Below, one piece after another: positions 26,267 to 34,778 of a stretch of 64,000 bases of DNA. Origin of the DNA: Dictyobacter alpinus (GTDB taxonomy: Bacteria > Chloroflexota > Ktedonobacteria > Ktedonobacterales > Ktedonobacteraceae); NCBI RefSeq assembly GCF_003967575.1, contig NZ_BIFT01000002.1, positions 434,001 through 498,000 of the forward strand. The letters are read 5' to 3'. Under the pieces are notes generated by a model. That model was not told the DNA's origin and did no database searches. It saw only the letters and a list, made by a program, of their open reading frames with translations. How positions within the stretch are numbered: the stretch's first letter is position 1; each line of letters opens with the position of its first letter. The position numbers and the translations under genes were made by a program.

Positions 26267-27349
26267 ATGGATACACCTAGAATTCTCGTTTTGACGGCTG
26301 CTGGAAGAACCGGCATGCCTCTTGCCCTTCAACTCCTCGGCGAAGGATTTCCCGTTACCGCCTTCGTACGAAAGGAAGATGCTCGTAGCGAACGCCTCAA
26401 GGCGAAGGGCGCAGAGATCGTCGTCGGCTCACTCACAGACGTGAACGATATGAGAAAAGCGATGGCAGGAGCACGTCGTGCGTACTTTTGTGTGCCACCA
26501 ACAGAGGGAAATCTCAAGGCAGCGGCGATCTTCACAGCAGTCGCCGCTGAACAGAAACTGGAGTCAGTCGTCGTCATGAGCCAGTGGCTTTCTCATCCCA
26601 ATCACCCTGCTCTGCACACACGTGAGGTTTGGCTCGCCGACAGACTGCTCGAACTCTTGCCTGGAACTTCTGTCACCTTCATCAACCCTGGCTTTTTTGC
26701 AGATAACGAAATGCAAATCTTACCCTTGATCACTCAATTTGGGCTTCTACCTCTCCCCTACGGCGCAGGCTTTAACGCACCTCCATCGAACGAAGACATG
26801 GCTCGAGTGGCAGCTGAAATTCTCGCACGACCAGCAGGTCACGCTGGAAAGACCTATCGTCCTACGAGTTCAAAGCTCGTGTCTCCACAAGAGATTGCAG
26901 CAACATTCACCAACGTCCTTGGGCGCAAGGTCAGGTACATCAACATGCCGATAGGGATGCTCTTGAAGGTCATGAAAAGCATGGGCATCCCCAATTACAT
27001 GCTTGCCATGTACCAACAATACGCGTTTGACTACCAGAAGAATGCCTTTGCCATCAATGCACCAACCAATGACGTTCGTACCGTCACAGGCAAAGAAGCC
27101 GAAGACTACGAAACCATCGCGAGACGATATGTTTCCGGCAACCCAGAAGCCACGCCACGTTTCGCGACTCGGTTCAAACTGTTGGTGGTAATGCTCATCT
27201 CGCTGCTTCGTCTAGCTCCCAAAACCGTTCCATCCCTTGCGCTTCATGAGTTCTCAGATCCGGCGCACGCAGTCTTGAGTGCAGACTCATCTGAATGGCA
27301 TCACAGTCACGAAACACACTCACACGAATTAGTAGAGGAGAAGATATAG
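26267..27349 (+). CDS. NmrA-like NAD(P)-binding protein 1
   Basis: An atypical SDR of about 360 residues. The N-terminus has the dinucleotide motif LVLTAAGRTGMPLALQLL, followed by VRKEDARSERLKAKGAEIVV, where the basic residues suggest NADP(H), and the NmrA-type AYFCVPPTEG strand. Members include quinone reductase QorB-like enzymes and redox sensors. A long C-terminal tail after about residue 300 ends in a His-rich stretch. ATG 26267 has AGGAG at nine bases; ATG 26261 is too close to it. It lies two bases from the next gene, so they form an operon. Confidence 0.8.
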   Translation: MDTPRILVLTAAGRTGMPLALQLLGEGFPVTAFVRKEDARSERLKAKGAEIVVGSLTDVNDMRKAMAGARRAYFCVPPTEGNLKAAAIFTAVAAEQKLESVVVMSQWLSHPNHPALHTREVWLADRLLELLPGTSVTFINPGFFADNEMQILPLITQFGLLPLPYGAGFNAPPSNEDMARVAAEILARPAGHAGKTYRPTSSKLVSPQEIAATFTNVLGRKVRYINMPIGMLLKVMKSMGIPNYMLAMYQQYAFDYQKNAFAINAPTNDVRTVTGKEAEDYETIARRYVSGNPEATPRFATRFKLLVVMLISLLRLAPKTVPSLALHEFSDPAHAVLSADSSEWHHSHETHSHELVEEKI

Positions 27350-27351
27350 AT

Positions 27352-28305
27352 ATGGTCCAGCAGATAACCTATCTCATCACCGCCGCAACAGGTGTCACGG
27401 GCAGAGCAGTGATTGCCGTATTACAGGCACATGGACACCAGAGTATCCGTGCACTTGCACACCGAGAAGACGAGCGCTCAGAGCAGTTGCAAAAGCAAGG
27501 CGTCGAGGTCGTCTTTGGCGACTTGCGTGACTTCCATGCGGTCAGGGCGGCATTGCAAGGCGTGAAGCGAGCCTACTTCTGTTTTCCCATTGCGCCTGGG
27601 ATGGTGCAGGCTACAGCCCAATTTGCTCAGGCCGCAAGAGAGGCTGAGGTTGACGCGATTGTCAATATGTCACAAAAGATTGCGCGTAAGGACGCACACA
27701 GTCACGATGCCTTTGACCACTGGCTTTCTGAGCGAGTTTTCGACTGGTCGGGTGTTCCTGTCACCCATCTTCGGCCTACCTTCTTTGCTGAATGGCTGTT
27801 GTACCTCTCTCCCATGATCCAACAGGGGACAATGTATGTCCCTTATGGAGCAGGAAAGGCTGCCTTTATAGCGGGGGAGGATCAAGGACGTGTGATCGCA
27901 CGCATTCTCCAGGACCCGAAGCCTCATCAAGGGCAGGTGTACCCACTCTATGGCCCGATCGAATACACCTTTGCGGAGCTTGCTGCCGAGGTGAGTCGCG
28001 TCCTCAAAAGAGAGATAGGGTATCAGCAGGTCCCGTTCGAGGTGCTACGCGAGACGTTCACTGCAGGAGGCGAGAATGTTGCACGCAATGATTCTCTGAC
28101 AGGGTACGCGGAATCCAATCGACCCGATGCTTTGGGAGAGGAGTCGCATGCCAGTCAGCATCTGCGTGAAGCCGCCATTGACATGGATAATGGCCTGTTT
28201 AGCGGTACAAACGACCTTGTCGAGCGAATTACCGGTCGGTCTCCTATGAGGATCGAGGATTTTGTCTTGAAGCATCAAGCAGTCCTGTCTCCAGACAGGG
28301 TATAA
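27352..28305 (+). CDS. NmrA-like NAD(P)-binding protein 2
   Basis: A paralogue of the preceding gene with 317 residues: YLITAATGVTGRAVIAVLQA, RALAHREDERSEQLQKQGVE, GVKRAYFCFPIAPGMVQATA. It was probably made by duplication and both are transcribed from the MerR-type promoter. The two may form a heterodimer, but this is a guess. AGAGGAG precedes the ATG. It lacks the His-rich tail of copy 1. Confidence 0.82.
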   Translation: MVQQITYLITAATGVTGRAVIAVLQAHGHQSIRALAHREDERSEQLQKQGVEVVFGDLRDFHAVRAALQGVKRAYFCFPIAPGMVQATAQFAQAAREAEVDAIVNMSQKIARKDAHSHDAFDHWLSERVFDWSGVPVTHLRPTFFAEWLLYLSPMIQQGTMYVPYGAGKAAFIAGEDQGRVIARILQDPKPHQGQVYPLYGPIEYTFAELAAEVSRVLKREIGYQQVPFEVLRETFTAGGENVARNDSLTGYAESNRPDALGEESHASQHLREAAIDMDNGLFSGTNDLVERITGRSPMRIEDFVLKHQAVLSPDRV

Positions 28306-28384
28306 AAGAGAGTAAGATGTCTTTTTAAAAGTATTTGTCGTTTTGATTATCTTTATGAGAAGAATACGAAGAAGGAGAGAAAGA

Positions 28385-28780
28385 ATGAAACTTGCATCAA
28401 CAGGACTTGCCCATATTGGTTTGCGCGTCACCGATTTGGCCCGTGCTCGGCACTTTTATGCAGACATACTTGGCTTTGAGCCGCTTCTGGAATTACCAGA
28501 CCTTCTCATCTGTAATGCATATGGATCAACCATTGCCTTTCGTGGAAATGCGACGCAGACCCACGCTGATGATCGCTTTGATCCCTACCGTGTCGGCCTG
28601 GATCATGTCGCCTTGGGGGTGCCTTCTGCCAATGAGCTTGAGGAGATGAAACGGCACCTCGACCTTGCAGGTGTTCCTAATAACGGAGTTGAGCAAGAAA
28701 CCATGATGCCGATCAGCTACATCAGCTTTTACGATCCTGATGGGATTGCCTGGGAACTGTACGAGATATCTAAGCAGTAG
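28385..28780 (+). CDS. VOC family protein (glyoxalase/dioxygenase superfamily)
   Basis: The 131-residue product has two beta-alpha-beta-beta-beta modules: GLAHIGLRVTDLARARHFYA with metal-ligand His, and LDHVALGVPSANELEEMKRH, ending in FYDPDGIAWELYEI with the Glu ligand. Metal-dependent lyase, dioxygenase or fosfomycin-resistance-type activity are all possible. AAGGAGAG precedes ATG 28385. It starts 80 bp after the second NmrA gene in the same direction and may belong to the MerR transcript. Confidence 0.85.
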   Translation: MKLASTGLAHIGLRVTDLARARHFYADILGFEPLLELPDLLICNAYGSTIAFRGNATQTHADDRFDPYRVGLDHVALGVPSANELEEMKRHLDLAGVPNNGVEQETMMPISYISFYDPDGIAWELYEISKQ

Positions 28781-29220
28781 AAGGTCCGTCTGGCGCCTGT
28801 TCATGCGCGAGTTCAGCATCACCGCCTATAAACATCTCTCGACGGCGGTGCGCGTTCCCCTGCTCGTAGAGGAAACGTCCGATGGTGCCCATATGAATAC
28901 CGCCGATTTTATCACCTCTGGCTGCGCTACCTTCATAAGTCGTCTGGCTTGCTGCCACTGACCGATACGAGCGCGCACGATGGACTGCAAGGTCTGCTAC
29001 AGCGAGTAATGTGTTGCGATGATTCCATTTGCGCGCCTGTGCGATGAGAGGAGTCAGGAATCGGCCATTCCCCTTTGGCCGCATATCCCGCCTCTCGCTC
29101 CGCAAACAGTTGCTCCAACGTCCGGAAAAAAACGCTCGCTCCTCCCCTCTCTCCAGGAAGTCGGCTTCCAACATCTGTATGGCGCAAGTTGGTTGGGGGA
29201 GGGTCTCAAATGGCTTAGGT
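28781..29220 (-). pseudogene. unidentified degenerate gene on the minus strand
   Basis: Minus-strand frames read coding-like segments: LIAQARKWNHRNTLLAVADL, then GDKIGGIHMGTIGRFLYEQG in one frame and FFRTLEQLFAEREAGYAAKG in another. A shift near 29050 joins them. I do not recognise the family. The left end of the 64-bp repeat (29154-29218) lies at its 5' side, so it may be the remains of a mobile element. Confidence 0.4.
29154..29218 (+). repeat. 64-bp dispersed repeat, copy 2
   Basis: Partner of 21319-21382, directly adjacent to the 52-bp palindrome. Confidence 0.75.
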
Positions 29221-29272
29221 AGGGTCGGCATCCAAACCTGAAAACGCGTTTTCAGGTTTGGATGCCGACCCT
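29221..29272. terminator. 52-bp perfect palindrome with T-tail
   Basis: Arms 29221-29246 and 29247-29272 are perfect inverted copies with no spacer, followed on the plus strand by TTTTTAT. It would form a very stable terminator for rightward transcripts from the VOC side, and for leftward transcripts from the WD40 gene ending at 29353 its stem alone would be present. Confidence 0.8.
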
Positions 29273-29352
29273 TTTTATGAAGATAACATTTTACACCGAA
29301 TCGGAGTAAGCTCTCTCTTCTGCTTTAGTCTAGCTGGATTTACTAAAAAGTG

Positions 29353-30792
29353 TTAGGGAATAGCTCGCCAGACAAGAACCTCAGCCGTCTTCTTGTCATC
29401 GCCGTTCATCCCTGCCGAGACGATATACTTGCTATTGGGCGACCAATCAAGGGTGAATATAATTCCCTGGCTATGCTCATATGTATAGATGGTTTTGCCC
29501 GTCGTGACTTGCCAAACCTGAACCTGACCGTTGGCCTCTTTGCCATTTGGATCCATATACTCCATAGCAATGTATTTGCCATCAGGTGACCAGACAGATA
29601 AGGTGCCACCGTTATGGGTCACAACATTTCTTCCAGTCAATGCATCCCATACCTGCGTAATGTCCTTACCATCACCAAAGCCGGTGGCAATACGCCTGCT
29701 ATCAGGCGACCAGGCAACACTACCTACGGTTGCGGGTCCATTATAGGTATAACTGATCTGGCCAGTATGCAGATTCAGAACATAGACCAGCGATTTATCA
29801 AAGTATACTACCGCCAGATAATTGTTATCAGGTGACCAGACAACTTGATTAAATGTGCCAAGCAGCGCCAACTTTATCTCAGCCTTCTTCTCTCCCGTCG
29901 CTACATCAAACACCGTAAGTACATTGGGACGGCCTTCGCCAGTGGTAATCGCACTAATATCTTTTCCATCCGCAGACCAATGTACAAATCTGATCGATAA
30001 TTCAGGCTGGCCAGGCATTGACTGGGGATACTTCACAGTTTTTATCAACGTGTTCGTATTGCTGTCCCAGATTTGAATATTGGAATGAAAAGGCAGCGCA
30101 ATCTTGCTGCTATCAGGTGACCACTGGGCTGCAGGATAGAACCAATCGATTTCATTCTTCTTTTTTCCTTGCTTTACAAGATCTATCGGATTGGGCAACG
30201 TCAAGTAGGTCACACTGTTCTTACCCGTCAATGCATCCCATGAAGCGAAACTCTCGCCCGTCGAAGCAATACGCTTACCATCAGGTGACCAGCGTACACT
30301 ATAAACGCTAAAGCCTTCTTGCTGATAGGAGGTAATGGTATCTCCCTGTTTACCTGGAGAAGTCGGAGTAGAGCTTATCGGAGGCTTGCTCAATACATTC
30401 ATATTCGCCTTATTCGAATTATGCATCCAGGTAAAGGTAAGGACCATGCTGGCTATAACACACATGGCCACAGCAACAGCGATAAACACACCGAAACGTT
30501 GGCTAAATGTACGCCGTGGAGAGGTTCTCTTTGCTTCCTTTGTCACTATGCTCATAGGAATGACCTTCCTTTTCTCATTAGAATATTCCGTCGGTTGTTG
30601 TGCCGACATAATTCGTTCCCATGACCGTTGGAGGGAACGCATATCTTCCGCTGCCCCATTATCATGGCAAGCACGCTGCAGGTCATCAATAAAGCGCAGA
30701 TCACGATCATCTTCTATCCGTGAGGTAGAAGAGAATTGTCTCATCAGCTCATCAAACTCTTCTAAAGAAGAGTAGTCATCACGCTCAGGCAT
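29353..30792 (-). CDS. membrane-anchored WD40-repeat protein, probable anti-sigma factor
   Basis: The protein has about 479 residues. The first 105 are cytoplasmic and acidic/helical (EEFDELMRQF, RFIDDLQRACH); a single transmembrane helix lies at about 106-128 (VFIAVAVAMCVIASMVLTF); a Pro/Ser/Thr linker is followed by a seven-bladed WD40 propeller outside the cell, with WSPDGKRIAS and WSPDxxxIA repeats. It overlaps or follows the ECF sigma gene directly. The layout of an N-terminal sigma-binding part, one helix and an external sensor is that of an anti-sigma factor; this role is inferred. ATG 30792 has AAAGGAAG before it. Confidence 0.85.
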   Translation of the reverse strand: MPERDDYSSLEEFDELMRQFSSTSRIEDDRDLRFIDDLQRACHDNGAAEDMRSLQRSWERIMSAQQPTEYSNEKRKVIPMSIVTKEAKRTSPRRTFSQRFGVFIAVAVAMCVIASMVLTFTWMHNSNKANMNVLSKPPISSTPTSPGKQGDTITSYQQEGFSVYSVRWSPDGKRIASTGESFASWDALTGKNSVTYLTLPNPIDLVKQGKKKNEIDWFYPAAQWSPDSSKIALPFHSNIQIWDSNTNTLIKTVKYPQSMPGQPELSIRFVHWSADGKDISAITTGEGRPNVLTVFDVATGEKKAEIKLALLGTFNQVVWSPDNNYLAVVYFDKSLVYVLNLHTGQISYTYNGPATVGSVAWSPDSRRIATGFGDGKDITQVWDALTGRNVVTHNGGTLSVWSPDGKYIAMEYMDPNGKEANGQVQVWQVTTGKTIYTYEHSQGIIFTLDWSPNSKYIVSAGMNGDDKKTAEVLVWRAIP

Positions 30793-30806
30793 AAACTCTT
30801 CCTTTC

Positions 30807-31343
30807 TCACTTCTCTGAATAGGCGGAACGTAACAGATTCAAAGTACGCAATAGCATCATGCGCACAGCCGCATCGCTTTTCCCCACTAGCCTGGCAATC
30901 TCCATACTATTCAGATTATTGACAAAGCGCAGCCGCAATATCTGTTGTTGGAGCCAGGGAAGTTGCTGCACCTGTGAGCGCAAGCGCAGATACTCCTCTC
31001 CCCGTTCAGCAAGCAGTTCAGGCATCTGATCTTCATCAGCATAGAGGGCATCCGCCAATTCATCGACATTCACCATCGTACGTTGAGAAGGAGAACGATA
31101 ATAATCAGCAACTTTATTGCGCGCCACACGCCACAGCCAGAGCCGCTGCCTCTCCTCTGGAAGAGCTTGAAACGATTGGCTCTCACATCCAGCAAGAAAT
31201 GTGTCCACCAGAAGGTCTTCTGCATCTTCGCGTGAAGAGACATGGAGGCGCAGGTAGGTCAAAATGCCTGGCGCATAACGCTGGTAAAGAATTGCAACTC
31301 CAGGTGTTTTCTCCATCCTCTTCAGATCCAGCGATTGCTGCAT
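30807..31343 (-). CDS. ECF-type RNA polymerase sigma factor
   Basis: The 178-residue product has region 2 (YQRYAPGILTYLRLHVSSRE, DAEDLLVDTFLAG, LWLWRVARNKVADYYR) and region 4 (LQQQILRLRFVNNLNSMEIA, LVGKSDAAVRMMLLRTLNLL), with the short linker of ECF factors. It would recruit RNA polymerase to stress promoters. Its stop overlaps the possible GTG start of the WD40 gene and lies 12 bp before the preferred ATG, so the two are translationally coupled. AGGAAT precedes the start. Confidence 0.9.
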   Translation of the reverse strand: MQQSLDLKRMEKTPGVAILYQRYAPGILTYLRLHVSSREDAEDLLVDTFLAGCESQSFQALPEERQRLWLWRVARNKVADYYRSPSQRTMVNVDELADALYADEDQMPELLAERGEEYLRLRSQVQQLPWLQQQILRLRFVNNLNSMEIARLVGKSDAAVRMMLLRTLNLLRSAYSEK

Positions 31344-31484
31344 AATTTATTCCTAACGTTATTTGAGATACAGTTCGCATGCGATTTGTTCAAAATAACA
31401 GTCTGAATAGAGGGGGAAAGTGTAACATTCGAAGATAAGAGGGTGATTTTGTTAGTAATAGCGTAGAATTGGCTCTCCAGCAAA

Positions 31485-31790
31485 GTGCGTGTGGCCGGTT
31501 GCTTATCGCTGGAAAACGTCAAAGTTCACCACATTCGCAAACTCGCAGACCTCAATAAAGATGGAAAAGAGCGACCACGATGGGTCAAAATCATGGCAGC
31601 ACGCCGAAGAAAGACCCTTGTGGTGTGTCACTTCTGTCATCAGGCTATCCATGCCGGCCAGCCCACGCGATAGAAAAGATCGGAGTGAACGAACGGAAAA
31701 GCCGGATGCGGTGAATGTCGCACGTCCGGTTTGTCGGGGGATGGATGGAAAAGGATCAAGCAACTGATACCTCGCCAGCCACCTGCCTAC
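31485..31790 (+). pseudogene. 3' relic of a group II intron (maturase HNH domain and domain V)
   Basis: The frame 31503-31673 reads NVKVHHIRKLADLNKDGKER, then PRWVKIMAARRRKTLVVCHF and CHQAIHAGQPTR, the HNH endonuclease end of group II intron maturases. The usual CELCG before it is garbled by a frameshift and the reverse transcriptase is missing. About 25 bases past the stop comes a domain V-like hairpin. Only the 3' end of the intron survives. Confidence 0.85.
31697..31733 (+). ncRNA. group II intron domain V
   Basis: AAAAGCCGGATGCG and CGCACGTCCGGTTTG form the expected 34-nt catalytic hairpin with a GTGAATGT loop region close to the usual GAAA-type loop. It follows the maturase end, as in complete introns. 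Confidence 0.75.
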
Positions 31791-32095
31791 CGGCGTAAAG
31801 TTGCCTGTGGACTTGGGGGAAGACCAATGCTCTTCGGCGCAGCGGCTCCTGGGGAGGAAACAGGAACAATGAGCGATGCTGGAAGCGTGCGCGCGCATAT
31901 GTTTTCCTACATTAATCAAAGCAACAACCGAGTATTTAGCAAGCGTTACCATTAGGCGTGGCTATGAATTGTGTGTTGCCGCGATCAACGTCCTGGCACC
32001 ACTCCTGCTCGGGCGGACGCTGAAATCTCATCTCCAATATGTGTTGGAATTGAGACCACGTATCAAAGGGGTGCGCCGTAACCTTCAGGTTGAAT
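31791..32095. other. no recognised gene
   Basis: This stretch includes the unknown 3' exon side of the intron relic. Short frames exist on both strands but none has a start site or family features. Confidence 0.45.
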
Positions 32096-32133
32096 AAAAA
32101 CGTAAGAACCCTGAGTCTATGCTCAAGGTTCTT
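32096..32133 (-). terminator. rho-independent terminator of rhaI
   Basis: On the minus strand AAGAACC...GGTTCTT form a near-perfect stem (32104-32133), followed by ACGTTTTTATT. It begins 23 bp past the rhaI stop. Confidence 0.8.
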
Positions 32134-32155
32134 GCCAGTAGTGGTTCTGATTACG

Positions 32156-33385
32156 TCACGCGCCAGGATAGCCACCGAGAACGCCAGCACGTCCTGTGCG
32201 TTCACGTGCAATACGCTCGGCATAGCCACTCGAACGGAATGCACCAATCGGATCCGGTTCCAGTCCCTGTCGCACACGAACTTCTGCGAGCAAAGGACGA
32301 ACATCCGTTTCATACGCATCTTGAAGCACACGATAGGCCGCTAAAACATCACCCTGCTCCTGCACTTGTTGGAGGGCAACGCGGTCAACCAGGAGAGCTT
32401 TGGCATAGGCGATCTGGATATGCATGATGCTTTGAATCATGGCTTCAATCTTTGGCTCAATATTGTGTGATTGATCAATCATATACGCAATACGTCCGGC
32501 ATTGGTATTTCCCTCATGCTGCGCGCCAATGATCTCGTTAAAAATGCAGAACAGTTCGAAAGGATTGAGAGAACCGGCCATCAGATCGTCATCAGCATAC
32601 TTACGATCATTAAAATGAAATCCTCCCAGACGTTCCTCTTCAAGCAGTTGTGCCACAATCTGTGCAATATTAGTCCCCTGAGGATGGTGACCTGTATCGA
32701 CCAGTACTTCGGCCTGTGGTCCCAGTTTTTGTGCCATGAGAAGTGAGGTTCCCCAATCAGGGAGATCTGTCGAGTAGAAGGCAGGTTCAAAGAACTTATA
32801 TTCGATGAAGAGACGCATGTCAGCGGGTAATGCGGCAACGATAGTCTGGAGAGCGTCATGTAAACGATGACGCCGTCGTCGCAGATCATCCTGACCGGGA
32901 TAGTTTGTGCCGTCTGCCAGCCAGAGACTGATGACCTTTGAATCAATGGTTTGCGCGATCTGGATACACTCCAGTACGTGCTCAATGGCCTGCGTCCGTA
33001 CTTTTGGATCAAAATGGCAGAGACTTCCAAAGCGATAGACGCCATCCTGAAACAGGTTGGGGTTCACCGCCCCAAGCCGTAATCCCAGATGCTCGGCATA
33101 CTCTTTCACCTTTGACCAGTCATCAACCAGATCCCAGGGAATATGCAAGGCAACCGTTGGGCAACAGCCCGTTACTCGCTGAACCTGGGCGGCATCTTCC
33201 AGTTTCTCATAGAGCGTAGATGCCGCGCCAGGCCAGGGAAAGACTTTGAAACGTGTTCCCGAATTGCCATATCCCCAGGATGGCGTCTCAATAGAGAACG
33301 CCTGCATCTGCCCGATGATCTGTTCAACATCCATGCCCTGCCGGGCCAACGCCATGCGCGACTGCTCAAATAACTCTTCGGCCAT
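32156..33385 (-). CDS. rhaI: L-rhamnose isomerase (RhaI type)
   Basis: The 409-residue TIM-barrel sugar isomerase carries the metal-site blocks: Glu in IEYKFFEPAFYSTD, the DTGHHPQGTN loop and HFNDRKYADDDLMAGS with its Asp cluster. It converts L-rhamnose to L-rhamnulose, the first catabolic step. RhaI differs from the E. coli RhaA type. AAGGAGC precedes the ATG. It shares its strand with the DeoR regulator gene 150 bp upstream, and the aldolase and kinase genes lie in the divergent operon, completing the pathway. Confidence 0.92.
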   Translation of the reverse strand: MAEELFEQSRMALARQGMDVEQIIGQMQAFSIETPSWGYGNSGTRFKVFPWPGAASTLYEKLEDAAQVQRVTGCCPTVALHIPWDLVDDWSKVKEYAEHLGLRLGAVNPNLFQDGVYRFGSLCHFDPKVRTQAIEHVLECIQIAQTIDSKVISLWLADGTNYPGQDDLRRRRHRLHDALQTIVAALPADMRLFIEYKFFEPAFYSTDLPDWGTSLLMAQKLGPQAEVLVDTGHHPQGTNIAQIVAQLLEEERLGGFHFNDRKYADDDLMAGSLNPFELFCIFNEIIGAQHEGNTNAGRIAYMIDQSHNIEPKIEAMIQSIMHIQIAYAKALLVDRVALQQVQEQGDVLAAYRVLQDAYETDVRPLLAEVRVRQGLEPDPIGAFRSSGYAERIARERTGRAGVLGGYPGA

Positions 33386-33534
33386 CGTGTTGCTCCTTGT
33401 GTTTCTCCATCTTGAAACTCATAATAAACATTCTTTGTATGATCCAGGTCCTCATCTGCGAGAAAACCAGCGTATGCTCATTGAGTTGTATCCCGGAGCG
33501 ATAGAAAATGTCTGACTGAAAGTGTGCTTTTCCC

Positions 33535-34398
33535 TTATGGTGCGCTGACAATCTGTATATCGATGCCCATATTACGAAACTGGGTAACCATCTGTGTGGG
33601 GGCCTGGGTATCGGTGATGATGCATTGGAGTCGCTCGATAGGACAAAAGGTTGCGAGCGTCACCTGCCCCCATTTGGTCGAGTCGATCACGGCAATAACT
33701 TCTTGTGCTGAGTTGACAATGGCCTGCTTCAGTTCCACTTCTTCAGCATTGACATCGGTCAGACCAGCATGCAGCGTCAGCCCCCGGGCACCAACAAAGG
33801 CTTTACTAATATGAATCTGTTCCAAAATAGATTGCCCCCAGTGACCAACGAGTGAGTGGGATTCCTTCCGTAACATGCCACCAGGAAGCATGACCGATAC
33901 TCCAGGAATCTGGAGGAGATCTATGCCTGCACGAACCCCATTAGTGATCACAGTCAGGTCACGTTTGGTATGCAAAAATGGAACAATGGCAAGAGCGGTT
34001 GTGCTGGCATCAAGCGCAATAGTTTCGCCATCATGAATCATGCTGGCAGCTACCTCCCCGATCCGTTCTTTTTCGACATGGTGGAGCTGTTGTCGCACAT
34101 CGATACTCAACTCGCTGGGATTTGAGACTGACGTGTTTAAAATTGCTCCTCCGTGGGTACGCAGAACCAGCCCCTGTGCTTCTAACCAGTTCAGATCTTT
34201 ACGAATGGTCACATCAGAGACGGCAAAGCGTTCACGAAGGTCCGAGACCATCACCCGTCGCTCTTTCTCTACGACCATCATGATCTGTTGTCGTCGCTCA
34301 GAGCTAAACAATGCAGTGTCGTCATCAATAACTGTTTCGTTTTGTTTCGTTTTATGCTTTTCACTATGCATGCTTTGATAGTCTATCCTTTTCGCCAC
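33535..34398 (-). CDS. DeoR family regulator of rhamnose catabolism
   Basis: The protein has 287 residues. The N-terminal winged HTH is SSERRQQIMMVVEKERRVMV and RERFAVSDVTIRKDLNWLEA; the C-terminal sugar-phosphate sensor (DeoRC) has GETIALDASTTALAIVPFL and TVITNGVRAG. Start is GTG 34398 behind GGGGAGA. In several bacteria DeoR proteins control rhamnose genes and respond to a pathway phosphate; here position between both operons supports that. Repeats of TTTCGTTTTG around its start and at the divergent promoter are likely operators. Confidence 0.88.
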   Translation of the reverse strand: MAKRIDYQSMHSEKHKTKQNETVIDDDTALFSSERRQQIMMVVEKERRVMVSDLRERFAVSDVTIRKDLNWLEAQGLVLRTHGGAILNTSVSNPSELSIDVRQQLHHVEKERIGEVAASMIHDGETIALDASTTALAIVPFLHTKRDLTVITNGVRAGIDLLQIPGVSVMLPGGMLRKESHSLVGHWGQSILEQIHISKAFVGARGLTLHAGLTDVNAEEVELKQAIVNSAQEVIAVIDSTKWGQVTLATFCPIERLQCIITDTQAPTQMVTQFRNMGIDIQIVSAP

Positions 34399-34494
34399 TG
34401 GTATCTCCCCGGATCATCCTCTCACCACTATTGTCTCACCAAGAAACAGCTATTGATATGCATCAGGCAGATCCTATCACCGGGGTCCAAGCTA

Positions 34495-34678
34495 TTTCGT
34501 TTCGTTTTGTTTTTATACCATAAAACGTGGCTGCTGTCAATTGATTGCATGTTCTATTGATTTTTACTCTTTTTATCTACTGTATTTTCCTACATATCCA
34601 ACGAATCTTCAACAGATATTGACAACGCCCATAGATTAATGTATCTTTTTGAAAGAAATAGAAACAAAACGAAATATC
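34495..34678. promoter_or_regulatory. divergent rhamnose promoter region with DeoR-type operators
   Basis: A promoter TTGACA (34619-34624), 17 bp, TATCTT (34642-34647) drives the rightward operon. The word GAAACAAAACGAAAT follows at 34661-34675. Its reverse complement family TTTCGTTTTGTTT appears at 34495-34514 and again inside the regulator's first codons at 34334-34357. T/A-rich direct repeats with TTTCG are typical DeoR-family sites, so autoregulation and repression of the operon are expected. Confidence 0.7.
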
Positions 34679-34778
34679 TTTTCTCGTACCGCTAAGAAAC
34701 ACCTGGCTCGTAGTCATGAGCCAGACCACTATTGCTTCTCGTGCCAGACACGGTCTGAGCGAGAGATGAGGGAATATC

